From RPQJ01 sp963846315 (GTDB taxonomy: Bacteria > Pseudomonadota > Gammaproteobacteria > Steroidobacterales > Steroidobacteraceae): a stretch of DNA of 64,000 nt. The stretch's first letter is position 1. Every line of letters begins with the position of its first letter. Positions 52,831 to 63,529 of the stretch are shown here, piece by piece. The notes beneath the pieces are model-generated. The model was not told where the DNA came from, made no database searches, and saw only the letters and a program-made list of their open reading frames with translations. The position numbers and the translations under genes are program-made. Location of the stretch: assembly GCA_963846315.1 (NCBI GenBank), contig CAWJVM010000005.1:193475-257474 (forward strand), given 5' to 3'.

Positions 52831-55574
52831 ATGAAGCATTGCCACTCCCGACGCCCCTCCCGACGCTTTGCCTCACTTTGGGTTGCGGCCGGCTTGGCCT
52901 TCAACGTTGCACCGATCCATGCCGACGCGTTGTCCGACGCTTTGCAAGCGATGCCGCCGAACAGTTGGCAAAAGCTGAACGCAAACCGCTTCGAGGAAGT
53001 CTGGACCCCAGCCGAACAACGCCCGACCACGGCCAGTCCCGGAATCGAACATCAGCGCGTGGAGCGGCGCAGCCTGGGACACCAAGCGCAAGCACCTGCT
53101 GATCTGGGGCGGTGACATCGGCGATGAGGAAGGCAACGAAGTCTATATCTTCGATGCCAGCGACCGGCCTCTGGCGACGAGGATCCCTTCCGAGCCAGGT
53201 CACCATTGACAACGGTGTACCGACGGCTGTTGATGGCGTCTTCAATGCGCCGACGTCGGGTGAAAGCTGGGACAACGTCGTCTATCTCGAGAACCTCGAC
53301 CGGATGGCGGTCCTCGCGGTGTCCCGCGAAGGCGTCACCTTCCGGCGACCCGACGGCCAGGCCACCGGCCCTTATTTCTGGGACCCTGCGAAAGCGGATC
53401 CGCTGAAGGTCTCGGGCACGACGGGTTCACAGGTGAACCCCGGTCTTTACACGGGTGTCGTCGGCGGCCAGATGTGGCAGAACCGGGACAACTTCCCGGC
53501 GGATGTTGGCTTCGGGCTGATGGGAAAGACGGCGTATGCCAACGAGAACGGCAACGACGTCGTCTACTTTGCGGGTAACTACGACCGCCTGTGGCGCTAC
53601 ACCGCGCGCGACCTCAACGCTGCCAATGACAGTTGGGAGCCTGTCGGGATCAGGCCGCTCTCAGGCAAGGACAGCAGTGGGCCGATGGCTCTCGACCCAG
53701 TCCGACGCATTCTGGTCAAGCCGCTCACTGCAACGACATTCGGATTCTGGGACGTCAGCGACCTGGCGACCTCCCGCACCATTGAGAATCGCGAAATCGA
53801 AGTCGTGCCGACGCCCGTTTCGAGCCAAATCGCAGGCGATGCGAGGCTCTACGGCTTGCAGTATGACCCGACTTTGGAAGCCTTCGTGCTGTGGGGCGGA
53901 GACTCGTCGGTTTGGGTGCTGCACCCCCCAGGCAACCTCGATCCGGACGGCGACGGCATCAAGGACGCCACCGCCGGCTGGTCGCTCGAGAAGATTACGC
54001 CGACCGGCTCCGGACCCACAGTGCCGGCGCGCTTTACGGGTGTGTTCGGCAAGTGGGTCTACTTGCCGGCTGAAAAGGCGTACCTGGGTGTCATCGACCC
54101 CGACTCTGGCGATGTGTACCTCTATAAGCCCGCCTACAACGTCACCCCGACCGCCGACGCCTCACCCCCTGCGATTCAGCCGAACATCGTCGGAACGCTC
54201 GGCAGCGCGGGCTGGTACCGATCGGACGTGCAATGGACCTGGTCGATCAACGACCCGGAGTCGACCGTCAGCGATTCGACCGGTTGCGATCCGGGAAGCT
54301 TGTCGATAGACACTACCGGTCAGACATTCACGCTGCGCGGCGACGAGTACGGGAGGCACGACGAGCCAGTCGATCACGATCCGTCGTGACGGCACGGCTC
54401 CCACAGCAAGCTCCGCGCCTGTATCACTGCCGAACAGTGCGGGCTGGTTCCGATCAAACGTGACGATTCGCACGACGGGTACCGACACGACGTCGGGGAT
54501 CGCCACCTGCGAGGCAGAAATTCAAGTCACCACCGAAGGAGGTGACCAAACGTCGGTCGCCAGCACTTGCACCGACCAGGCAGGGAACGTGAGCGATCCT
54601 GCGGTCACCACAGGCATCAATATCGACAAGACGGTGCCGGAGGTGACGGCAAATCGAGCCCCCCTCCCGAACGCATCGGGCTGGAACAACACGCCCGTGA
54701 CGGTTTCGTTTGTCGCGCTCGATGCACTCTCCGGAGTTGCACCGGAGGGTTGCGACTCACCGGTCACGTTACAGGCCAATGGCGCAGACCAGAGCATCAC
54801 CGGACATTGCAGCGACCTGGCCGGCAATGTCGGCGCCGTGACATTGAACGGGATCCGCATTGATACGAATCCGCCGGTGACGGTGGCGACGGCAACACCA
54901 TCACCCAATGCCAACGGCTGGAACAATACGAACGTCACCGTATCGTTTGCTGCAACCGACAGCCTGCCAGGCTCGACGGTCGCGTCTTGCGCTGCACCGC
55001 TGACCATTTCGACAGAAGGCGCAGGAGTCGTGTCGTCGGGCACCTGCAGGGACGTCGCCTCAAACATCAGCAGTCCCGCCTCGGTCATGCTGAATATCGA
55101 CAAGACGAAGCCGACGGCAACGATTTCCCTGCCGGCCAATGGCGCGAACTACGAACTGGGCGTGACGATCGCTGCTTCCTATCTCTGTGCGGACGCGCGA
55201 TCCGGAGTAGCACAGTGTGACGGCACCGTCACGAACGGACTGCCCATCGATACAGGCTCGCTCGGCACAAAGTCCATCACTGTCACGGCAGTGGACCTGG
55301 CCGGAAATTCCGCCAGTGCGACAGTGACGTACACCGTCACGGACAGCCCGGCGACACCGACCGACGCCGACGCCGACGCCGACGCCGACCACGCCGACAC
55401 CGACACCGACGCCGACCCGACCCGACGCCGACGCCGACGCCGACCCCTGCCCCCATTCCGCCGTCCAAGAGTGGCAATTCTGCCAGCGGCGGCGGCGGTT
55501 CAACCGGCCTTGCGGTCCTGTTGCTCCTCGGCGGCTTGGGCAGCGTCCGAAGTCGGCTGCGAACCTCAACATGA
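52831..55574 (+). CDS. Large secreted protein with GlyGly-CTERM tail, several frameshifts
   Basis: About 910 residues if joined. Signal peptide (FASLWVAAGLAFNVAPIHAD); a beta-propeller-like region (KHLLIWGGDIGDEEGNEVY; FVLWGGDSSVWVLHPPGN); then several Ig-like repeats of the type GWNNT.VTVSF.A.D..SG (e.g. NASGWNNTPVTVSFVALD, NANGWNNTNVTVSFAATD); a Pro-Thr linker coded by a hexanucleotide repeat; and a C-terminal tail SASGGGGSTGLAVLLLLGG followed by basic LGSVRSRLR. The tail matches the GlyGly-CTERM signal cut by rhombosortase. Breaks near 53045, 53205, 54345 and two around 55350-55430. Surface-displayed or released; function unknown. Confidence 0.65.
55352..55448 (+). repeat. Hexanucleotide (GACGCC/GACACC) microsatellite in the Pro-Thr linker
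   Basis: Runs of CCGACG and CCGACA units. In one frame they read TPTPTP, consistent with the extracellular linker; the present reading is split over frames, so the number of bases in the tract is uncertain. Confidence 0.7.
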
Positions 55575-55587
55575 CCTGCGTGGTGCA

Positions 55588-56422
55588 GTGAACCTCCGCT
55601 TGCGTCGAACCAGGTGCACGGGTACGCCGGTCCGGCGGCACCGGGCGTGCATTGCAGCACTTTTCCTGCTGACGGCCTGCTCCGCGCCTGAGCAGGATGC
55701 ATCGGGCTCGTTGGACCAAAGTTCAACCATTGGTCGAATCGAGCCGGCCGACGTGCTGTCGGCATACATCGAGAGAGAGTCTGGGAGCGACCCGGGCACC
55801 GTAACGCCGGCACTGCGACGCGAGTTGGAGATTAAACTTCAAAAAATCCGGGCGGCCGCAGCACTCGGAGAAAACGTCAAGGAGGCGCAACCGCGCATCG
55901 AGCTGGCGCGACTGGAACTCCTGGCGCAAGCAGCAGCGAATTCGGCGGGTGTGTATGCACTACCGTCCGAGGACGAAATCCGCGTCGCGTACGAGCACTA
56001 CCTGCGATCACTGCCCGCGAGCGAGTATCACGTCGCGCACATTCTCGTCGCCACGGAACAATTGGCGGGCGATGTCCTGGTCGAACTGAAGCGCGGGCAG
56101 CCGTTTGCCGAGGTCGCCAAGGCTCGCTCGACGGACGATTCGAAAGTGCGGGGCGGGGACCTCGGCTGGATCCGGCAGGGTGGCCTGCCTGAACAATTGT
56201 TCGCTGCACTGGGCGGTCTCGAGCCTGACCAGTATTCGACGGTCCCCATACACACCGCCTACGGTTGGCACGTGGTCCAACTGACTTGGCAAGCGAGCTT
56301 CGGACGCTCCGTCGCTGGACAGGGTACGCGACCAACTGGTGGCCAACCTGCAGCACCAGCGCTACGAAGCTTTCCTCGATGACAGCTTGATCCGGACCCC
56401 AGCCCCCCCCTACCGGAATTGA
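55588..56422 (+). CDS. Lipoprotein peptidyl-prolyl isomerase, parvulin (EpsD-like), one frameshift
   Basis: About 278 residues. GTG start, signal peptide with lipobox FLLTACSAP, helical chaperone region, then a parvulin domain: YHVAHILVATEQLAGD, RGGDLGWIRQGGLPEQLF, TAYGWHVVQL. A frame shift near 56308 is needed to reach the C-terminal helix (RDQLVANLQHQRYEAFLDD) and the TGA. Such proteins occur in exopolysaccharide/exosortase loci, where they help fold secreted components. Precedes the MBOAT gene. Confidence 0.78.
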
Positions 56423-56555
56423 CCCCGGCGAGAGCGATCCGGCACCCCGTCACAGGTTTGCCGCCCCTGTTCAAGTATCCTTCGTGCTGCCGGCCGGAGC
56501 CGGTGATGGCGATCCGTAGACGATCGCGCGGAACCTGCTGCACCAAACAAGCCGA

Positions 56556-58093
56556 ATGCTGTTCAATTCGTACGAATTCCTGCTGCTGTTCCTGCCGCTG
56601 ACCGCGCTGGGCTATTTTCTCCTGGCACGGGTCAGGACAACCCTGGCCGCCGGCTGGCTGGCGCTGGCCTCGCTGTTCTTCTACGGCTACTGGGACTACC
56701 ACTACGTCCCGCTGCTGTTGGCATCGGTTGCGTTCAACTTTGTCATCGGTGGGCGTATCCATGCCGCCAGCGGCACGCGCCGAGCCAAGCCGCTGCTGAT
56801 TCTGGGCGTGGCCGTCGACCTGGCGCTGCTCGGCTACTTCAAGTACGCGGATTTCTTCCTCGGCTCCGTCGCCGCCCTGTTTCATGACGACGTCAAGCCG
56901 CTGGGCATCATCCTGCCACTCGGCATCTCTTTCTACACCTTCACCCAGATCGCCTATCTGGCGGACTCCTACAAGGGCAAGGCGCAGGAATACAACGCCA
57001 CCAACTACCTGCTGTTCGTCACCTATTTCCCGCACCTCATTGCCGGCCCGATCCTGCACCACCGCGAGATGATGCCGCAGTTCGCGTCGCCGGAGACGTA
57101 CCGACTGCGCGCTTCAAACTTTGCGGTGGGCGGTGCGATCTTCGTCATCGGCCTCGCCAAGAAGGTCCTGATCGCCGACAACCTGTCGCCGTACGCCAAC
57201 CAGCTGTTCAGCGCCCCCGGCGATCCGTCGCTTTTCGTCGCATGGGGCGGCGCACTGGCCTACACGTTCCAGCTCTACTTCGATTTTTCGGGCTACTGCG
57301 GACATGGCCATCGGCCGAGCCGGATGTTCGGCGTCACCCTGCCGCTGAATTTCAATTCGCCGTACAAGTCGCACAACATCAGCGAGTTCTGGCGCCGTTG
57401 GCACATGACGCTGTCACGTTTCCTGCGTGACTACCTGTACGTCCCCTTGGGCGGAAACCGGAAAGGCCCCGTCAGGCGCTACGTCAACCTCCTCGTCACC
57501 ATGCTGCTGGGGGGGTTGTGGCACGGGGCGGGATGGACATTTGTCATCTGGGGTGCGCTCCACGGCTTTTACCTGGTAATCAATCACGCGTGGATAGCAT
57601 TGCGACCGTCGCTGCCTTTCAGACGGGGGCTGCCCGGCGGACGCGTGTTTGCGACGCTGCTGACCTTCCTCGCCGTGGTGATCGGTTGGGTCTTCTTCCG
57701 CGCCGTCTCGTTTGGCGATGCGACGGCGATTCTCGCCGGCATGGCGGGAGCCAACGGCGCCGCGATCCCGCAGGGACTGGTCGGCGCACTGGGCGGGGTC
57801 GGCGTGGCGCTGCAAGGCCTGGGTATCGGGACGTTCCTGGCGGTGGCCAGCAGTTCGTCGAGACGTTTGCATGGGTGGGTGTCGCTACCGCAATCGCATT
57901 CCTGGCGCCGAACACCCAGCAGATCGTGGCGCTTCGAACCGGCGCGCGACGTTCGATCGTCGAGACTGCACCTGCCCCCAGTCTGCCGACCGGGCGCCGC
58001 CGACGCTCGGCGGGGTCGGCCATCGGCGTGCTCGCCACCGCGAGTTTCCTGTCGTTGAGCCGTCCCACCGAATTCCTGTACTTCCAATTCTGA
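56556..58093 (+). CDS. MBOAT O-acyltransferase (AlgI-like), three frameshifts
   Basis: Polytopic membrane protein of about 511 residues that transfers acetyl groups across the membrane to exported polysaccharide. Starts MLFNSYEFLLLFLPL, typical of the family; conserved GISFYTFTQIAYLAD, FPHLIAGPILHH, ISEFWRRWHMTLS and the catalytic His in GGLWHGAGWTF. At 57299-57317 one extra G and one missing base change the expected CDMAIGLSRMFG into a nonsense segment and back; near 57850 another shift leads to the last ~75 residues, ending FLYFQF. The stop overlaps the next start (TGATG). Confidence 0.85.
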
Positions 58094-58831
58094 TGAAATC
58101 GCCAGGCGAAGCCGTTCCGATGGACTGCAAGATCGAAGACCGCGAGTCTGGCGCCTACCTGCGCCGAATCGCTCGGGCGTGTCGTCCCTCGGCCTTCTGC
58201 TCACCGCGCTCTTCAACTGGTGGGTGAATCCGTACCGACTCTTCAACCCGCCGCAATCGTCGCTGACGGCTGTCAAAGCCCGACCGGACGCCAATATCCG
58301 CTCGATCAAGCTACTGAACTGCGATCGATCGGCACCCGGATGTGGTCATCCTGGGAAACTCGCGCGCGGATGTCGGGCTGGATCCAGCAAACGCATCGCT
58401 GCAGGCGATGGGCAACTCCGTCTACAACCTCGCCGTGCCGGGCCAGGCATGCTGGGAGTCCCTGGAGCAGTTCCGGGCGATGCGCGACGGAGAGGTAAAG
58501 GTCGCATTGGTCGGCGTCGACTTCATCGACTTCGTGGTCAAACGCCCAGCCGGTCTCCGCGATGAAGCCCGCTTCCGACCCGCGTATCGACAGAACACGT
58601 TGGCTCGAGACTTCTCAGGCACTGATCACACTGGCAGGCACACAGGCCAGCTTGCGTACGCTGCGCGGGGCAAACGATGCGTTTGCGGCAACGCTGAATA
58701 GCAACGGCTTCAACCCGATGAAGGATTACGAACTGGTGGCCCTGCGCTCGGGGTACCGGGCGGAGCTGCACACGGCACAGGTCATCGCTCAGCCTGGAGA
58801 CTTTCTCTGCTGCAATCGTGTCGCACAATGA
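58093..58831 (+). CDS. SGNH-like partner of the MBOAT protein, frameshifted and short
   Basis: ATG overlaps the MBOAT stop (TGATG). After corrections it has an N-terminal membrane anchor (SSLGLLLTALFNWWVNPYRL), then a DltD/AlgJ-like first block VVILGNSRADVGLDP (GNSR as the nucleophile block), VYNLAVPGQACWESLEQF and ALVGVDFIDFV. At least three breaks (near 58175, 58330, 58600). The joined protein is only ~245 residues, ending CCNRVAQ, whereas such proteins usually have 350 or more; the 3' part with the catalytic DxxH seems missing. Presumed helper in polysaccharide O-acetylation. Confidence 0.55.
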
Positions 58832-60006
58832 GTAGAATCCCAGGGCACAATCGTCCGCCTGCAGACCCTGACCACCACCACGGGGAGCTCGAGGCGGTCT
58901 CGACTGACTGGCATATGCTCCTGGCGACGGCCGAGGCGGCCAATACGTTTTTGACGCCCGAATGGATCGTGCCGTGGTGGAAGGCCTACCAGCCCAAGGC
59001 AGATTTAAGGGTACTGGTCGTTCGCGAAGACAACGAGGTGGTCGGACTCGCGCCAATGATGGTGCAACACGAAAGACGCTACGGCCTGAACGTGCGGTGC
59101 CTGCGATTCATTGGCGACGGCACATTCGAAAGCGACCACCTCGACTTTCTTGTCCGGGCGCCCGACGCGGCTAGAATACACGCGTCTGCTCGATGGGCTG
59201 CTCAGTGCGAGTGGGACGTGGCCGAGCTGGCGAACATCCCTGAAGGATCGCGGCTAGCCGCCTCGTTACCGGATTGGTGCCAACGCAACGGGTTTCTATT
59301 CGAAACGGCGAATGCCCCCTGCCCCATTCGCCAGGTGCCGGCCTCGTTCGACGAGTTGCTGGCCTCGCTGCCGTCCCGTTTCAGGACTTCGATCCGGTCC
59401 ACTCGGAAGAAGCTGGCGGCCGCGTACCGCGTGGAATTCGGGCAGCACGACCAACCGGACGAACTCGAACCCGCGCTCGAGACGTTATTCGAAAACCACG
59501 AATCGCGCTGGCGCAGCAAGGGCCAGGGAGGTGTCTTCCTGAATCCTCGACGCCGCGACTTCTACCGGCAGTTGACCCGCAAGCTGCACGAGGTCGGCAA
59601 CCTGCGATTCTTCTATCTCAAGCTCGACGATCGCATCGTCGCCCAGGAGTATTGCTTCGCGCACGGCAAGACGGTCTACCTGCTGCAGGAAGGCTTCGCC
59701 TTCGAACTGGCATCACTCAACCTCGGTAACGCCTTGCGCAGCTATGTGTTCGAATACCTGATCGAACGTGGGTATCACGCCTACGACTTCCTGGCGGGGA
59801 TATCGCGACACAAGCAGAACTGGAGCGATGCCGTGCCGAACGACATTACTTTCAAAATTTCTCGCCCGACCATCAAGGGTCGCCTGCTCTTCAGTGCCCC
59901 GCGGTGGATCGAGGCCGCAAAGAGCAGGATTCGGCCGCTGCGCAATCGGCTCCGTGCTAGCTCGCCGGGCGCAACGAACGAACCAACCGCGAATGCACCG
60001 CAATGA
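58828..60006 (+). CDS. FemAB/GNAT-type acyltransferase (CelD/BcsL family)
   Basis: 392 residues, intact. Acetyltransf_6 fold: TFLTPEWIVPWWKAYQ at residue 40, then LRVLVVREDNEVVGLAPM, DHLDFLV, the helical FRTSIRSTRKKLAA, and FFYLKLDDRIVAQEYCFAHG with YDFLAGISRHKQNW, all typical of this group. These proteins occur in PEP-CTERM/exopolysaccharide loci, where they probably add an amino-acid or acyl group to the glycan or its carrier. Start overlaps the preceding stop by 3 nt; stop overlaps the next start. Confidence 0.85.
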   Translation: MSRIPGHNRPPADPDHHHGELEAVSTDWHMLLATAEAANTFLTPEWIVPWWKAYQPKADLRVLVVREDNEVVGLAPMMVQHERRYGLNVRCLRFIGDGTFESDHLDFLVRAPDAARIHASARWAAQCEWDVAELANIPEGSRLAASLPDWCQRNGFLFETANAPCPIRQVPASFDELLASLPSRFRTSIRSTRKKLAAAYRVEFGQHDQPDELEPALETLFENHESRWRSKGQGGVFLNPRRRDFYRQLTRKLHEVGNLRFFYLKLDDRIVAQEYCFAHGKTVYLLQEGFAFELASLNLGNALRSYVFEYLIERGYHAYDFLAGISRHKQNWSDAVPNDITFKISRPTIKGRLLFSAPRWIEAAKSRIRPLRNRLRASSPGATNEPTANAPQ

Positions 60007-61220
60007 CCAAGACTCCCGTCGTCGTCCTGAACATGCACTATTCGGGGCTGGGCATTGCCCGCAGCCTCGGACCGCACGGCGTGCCGGTCTACGGACTGAG
60101 TTCTACCGAGGAATTTCCCGGAAACTACTCGCGCTACTGCCGGTTTCGGCTAAGCCCGGATTCATTGAAGGAGCCCGAGCAGCTGCAAGAGTTTCTGATC
60201 AGTTTCGCCAGCACGCTGAAGGGCCCCAAGCCCCTGTTATTGCCGACGCGTGACCACGATATTCACTTCCTGATGACACATCGTGAGGCCCTGGAAAGGG
60301 CCTTCGTGATCCCCATGGCTGGTCGCGAGATCCTGGAACAGGCACTCAACAAGGATCGATGCCTGGAAATTGCGCAGGCCAGCGGCATCCCCGTTCCGGC
60401 CAGCCACACGATCAGCAGCGGCGCCGAACTGCGCGCAATCGTCGGACAGCTGACCTTCCCGGTCATCATCAAGCCCCTCTATGCACGTCATTGGCGGCAG
60501 CCGGGCATCTGGGAAGCGGTGGGGCATCAGAAGGCCGCGATCATCGTAAGCCTGCAAGGCCTGCTCGACTTCTATGCAGCGATCGAGGCTACCGCTCCGT
60601 TGGCGTCAGTGCAGGAATACATCCCAGGGCCGGATTCGAGCCTGGTCATCTTCGGCTCGTATTGCCGCCCGGGCGGCGAGGTGCGGGCCTTCTTCACCGG
60701 GCGCAAACTGCTCCAGGACCCGCCACTCAAAGGCACCGGACTGATCGTTGAAGGTATGCCCGTTCCCGAGATCGTGCCGCACAGTAAGACGCTGCTGCGA
60801 GCCCTGCAATTCCAGGGAATCTCGGAAATCGAATTCAAAATTCACGAACAGACCGGGGTGCCGCATCTCATCGAGATCAATCCACGCCACTGGGATCAGC
60901 ATTACCTGGGCACCGCGTGTGGCGTAAATCTGAGCTTGGAACTGTATCGGGATTTTACCGAGCCGGAGCGACTGCGGGCGAAAGAAGATCCCGCGCCTAC
61001 ACAGCGTCATGATCCGGTGCGCTGGGTCGCGGAACAGGACCTGTTCTTCTATGCGTTGCGTGGGATGCGTAACCGACGACCTGGACTCTGGGACGAACTT
61101 CGCATGAATACCGGAAACCGCACCTATTCCGTCATGAACTCCGATGATCCGCTCCCAGGGCGCAAGCAGTTCAGGAATGGTTTACGCCAGATGGCCCGGC
61201 TATTGAAGATTGCGGGCTGA
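60003..61220 (+). CDS. ATP-grasp ligase
   Basis: 405 residues. N-terminal Rossmann-like part (VVVLNMHYSGLGIARSLGP), ATP-grasp core with LTFPVIIKPLYARHWR (nucleotide-binding Lys), VQEYIPGPDSSL and the metal-binding end LIEINPRHWDQHY. It resembles carbamoyl-phosphate-synthase-like/D-aspartate-ligase-like proteins in polysaccharide clusters. It may ligate an amino acid to a sugar acid or glycan. ATGA overlap with the FemAB-like gene suggests that the two act together. Confidence 0.85.
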   Translation: MTKTPVVVLNMHYSGLGIARSLGPHGVPVYGLSSTEEFPGNYSRYCRFRLSPDSLKEPEQLQEFLISFASTLKGPKPLLLPTRDHDIHFLMTHREALERAFVIPMAGREILEQALNKDRCLEIAQASGIPVPASHTISSGAELRAIVGQLTFPVIIKPLYARHWRQPGIWEAVGHQKAAIIVSLQGLLDFYAAIEATAPLASVQEYIPGPDSSLVIFGSYCRPGGEVRAFFTGRKLLQDPPLKGTGLIVEGMPVPEIVPHSKTLLRALQFQGISEIEFKIHEQTGVPHLIEINPRHWDQHYLGTACGVNLSLELYRDFTEPERLRAKEDPAPTQRHDPVRWVAEQDLFFYALRGMRNRRPGLWDELRMNTGNRTYSVMNSDDPLPGRKQFRNGLRQMARLLKIAG

Positions 61221-61230
61221 CGACCGCATT

Positions 61231-62739
61231 GTGACCAACCCGAACCCGCCCCAAGCCGGCATCGGAAGCGCGGTCGCAAGAGGCGCCGCCTGGACCGTGT
61301 CGTTCCGGATGGCAGACCGCGCCATCGGACTCGTCAGCACGCTCATGCTGGCCAGACTGCTCGCGCCTGAAGACTTTGGCCTCATCGCGATGGCGACGAC
61401 ACTGATTGCCTTGATCGACGTCATCACGGTAGGCGAGTTCAGCAGCGCCATTATCCAGAACCCGAAGGCGGAGCGAGACCACTACGACACTGCGTGGACA
61501 CTGAGCGCGATCTTCGGCCTGACTGCCGCGACGTTACTCATCGTGTTGGCACGTCCGACAGCGGCGTTCTTCAACGATCCTCGGCTGACCCCAGTAATCA
61601 TCGCCCTGAGCCTGCTGCCGGTCCTGGATGGCCTGTTCAACATGGGGTGCGTCGACTTTCGAAAGCACCTGCAATTTCAGAAGGACTTCTACCTGCAGGT
61701 GGGCCGCAAGCTGAGTGGCTTTCTCGTGGTAATCCCACTCGCGTTCATTACGCGCAGCTATTGGGCACTGGTCGCTGGAATGATCGCCGGAAGAGCTGGC
61801 GGTCTCATGCTCTCGTATTTTCTCCACCCTTTCCGGCCGAGGTTCAGCCTGAATTCGGCTCGCGGATTGTTCAGCTTCTCCGGCTGGATGATGCTCAACA
61901 ATGCACTGACGTTTCTGAGCATGCGTGGCGCGCACCTGGTGCTTGGCCGGTTGATGAATCCACAGGCACTGGGCGTCTATTCCATCTCGTATGAGATGGC
62001 ACACCTCCCGACGAGCGAGTTGGCGATGCCCGTCAATCGGGCAATTTTTCCGGGTTACGCAAAGCTCCAGGATGACCGTCAGGCCTTGCAGTCGGCATTC
62101 CTTAAAGTTCTGGGCCTGGTGGCGCTAGTCACCGTCCCCGCAGGCCTAGGTATGGCTAGCATTGCACACCTCTTCGTTCCAGCTGTGCTTGGGCCAAAAT
62201 GGCTGTCGGCGGCCCCACTGATCACCCTGCTCGCAATTGTTGGCACTATTCACGCGCTACAAGCCAACGTTGAATCCGTGTATTTCGCCGTGGGTCGCCC
62301 ACGACTCAAGGCTTTGATTACCTTCCTCGAGATTGTTTGCTTCCTGCCGCTTCTGCTGGTGCTGGTGCCGCGTTATGGACTGACCGGAGCAGCGTATGCA
62401 CTGTTGATCACCGTCATGATTGCCGCACCGGTTAATTACGCTATCGCACTACGACTGCTTCGACTGAGCGCCTGGAAGATCGTGCCAGTGCTTTGGCGAC
62501 CTATCCTCGCCGCTGCGGTCATGGCCGCAGTGATTTACTGGGCTTTCCCGCCGTCCGAATCGCATTCCTCAACCTGGGAAAACGTCTGGCGTATGTTGTG
62601 CGCAATCGCGCTCGGTGCCGTCGTCTATGCGATGACCGTAGTCGTCACCTGGTTTGCAGCGAAGCGGCCGACTGGTGCGGAGGAGTGGCTGCTAGCACAA
62701 GTTCGTCGACTACTGGCGCGCAGAACGCAGATCCCTTGA
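61231..62739 (+). CDS. Oligosaccharide flippase, Wzx/WzxC type
   Basis: About 502 residues with 12-14 hydrophobic segments. N-terminal GAAWTVSFRMADRAIGLVST and LMLARLLAPEDFGLIAMATT are the classical polysaccharide-exporter start; LMNPQALGVYSISYEMAHLP and PAVLGPKWLSAAPL follow. It moves lipid-linked repeat units across the inner membrane. GTG start chosen after the ATP-grasp stop; a TTG 21 nt upstream overlaps that gene. Last gene of the plus-strand run. Confidence 0.88.
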   Translation: MTNPNPPQAGIGSAVARGAAWTVSFRMADRAIGLVSTLMLARLLAPEDFGLIAMATTLIALIDVITVGEFSSAIIQNPKAERDHYDTAWTLSAIFGLTAATLLIVLARPTAAFFNDPRLTPVIIALSLLPVLDGLFNMGCVDFRKHLQFQKDFYLQVGRKLSGFLVVIPLAFITRSYWALVAGMIAGRAGGLMLSYFLHPFRPRFSLNSARGLFSFSGWMMLNNALTFLSMRGAHLVLGRLMNPQALGVYSISYEMAHLPTSELAMPVNRAIFPGYAKLQDDRQALQSAFLKVLGLVALVTVPAGLGMASIAHLFVPAVLGPKWLSAAPLITLLAIVGTIHALQANVESVYFAVGRPRLKALITFLEIVCFLPLLLVLVPRYGLTGAAYALLITVMIAAPVNYAIALRLLRLSAWKIVPVLWRPILAAAVMAAVIYWAFPPSESHSSTWENVWRMLCAIALGAVVYAMTVVVTWFAAKRPTGAEEWLLAQVRRLLARRTQIP

Positions 62740-62748
62740 GCTGCAACT

Positions 62749-63503
62749 TCAGAGCGGGTAGCCGGCCTTGGCAAGCTTGTCCCTTAGTCCGGGAAGCGGA
62801 TACCCAAGGGAATACGCCTTCCTCGCACGCTCTCGCGCCTTTTCATAATTCTTTTGCTGGAGGTACGCCAGGCCAAGCGCATTCTCGAGTTCCGCAGACT
62901 GCCCATCCGTCGCCTCGCTACCCTTAAGCAGCACAGCAACGGCGGCGTCAACCGAGCCTTTCTTCTTCAGGAGTGACGCCTTCGCGACATAAGCCTCGCC
63001 GTACTCCGGATGAGTCCGAGATCGCCCGATCGAACTGATCTTCGGCCTTGCCTAGAGCGCCGCCCTCCATGAACGTCAGTCCCAGGTGCGTCACAATCTC
63101 GGGGTAGAACACATTTTCCACTGGACACGCACTGAGCGCGAAAATGTCCTCCTTTGCTGCCGACTCCAACGCAAAATTACGGACTCCAGGATTCTTCGCC
63201 AACTTCGCGCGTTGCAACTGCAGGCGCGCTCCACAATGATGGTGCAAGTAGGTGTAACACTCGCCGAAGGTTGCCTGCAAACGCAGGATGACGTCGGGCG
63301 GATACTTGGAAGCAAGTTGCCCCGCCTGCCCTTCGCCCGAAGCCGCGTATCGCGCCTTGGGAATAACTGGGCCAACCCGCCCACTCCGCTGCCGACTCAG
63401 GTCCGTAGGAGTACCCGAACGCTGGGGCTGCATTTCCCATTACACCGGCGGCCGCCAATAGACCAAACGCCATCAAACGACCTACTCGTATTTCGGCAAT
63501 CAT
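62749..63503 (-). CDS. TPR-type secreted protein, two frameshifts
   Basis: About 250 residues if joined. Start MIAEIRVGRLMAF with GGAG 8 nt upstream; signal peptide (FGLLAAAGVMGNAAPAFG). Then helical repeats: YPPDVILRLQATFGECYTYL, VTHLGLTFMEGGALGKAEDQ, and ENALGLAYLQQKNYEKARE with KAYSLGYPLPGLRDKLAKAG at the end. Breaks near 63360 and 63010. Tetratricopeptide proteins of this kind are common next to O-antigen ligase genes in exosortase-type loci. It follows the ligase by about 27 nt. Confidence 0.65.
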
Positions 63504-63529
63504 CCATGCTGCTCCAAAGTTGCGCATCC

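Noticed and set aside
55352..55448. Phase variation by the hexanucleotide repeat
   Set aside because: Six-base units do not shift the frame; the apparent frame changes in the tract are more easily explained by miscounted bases.
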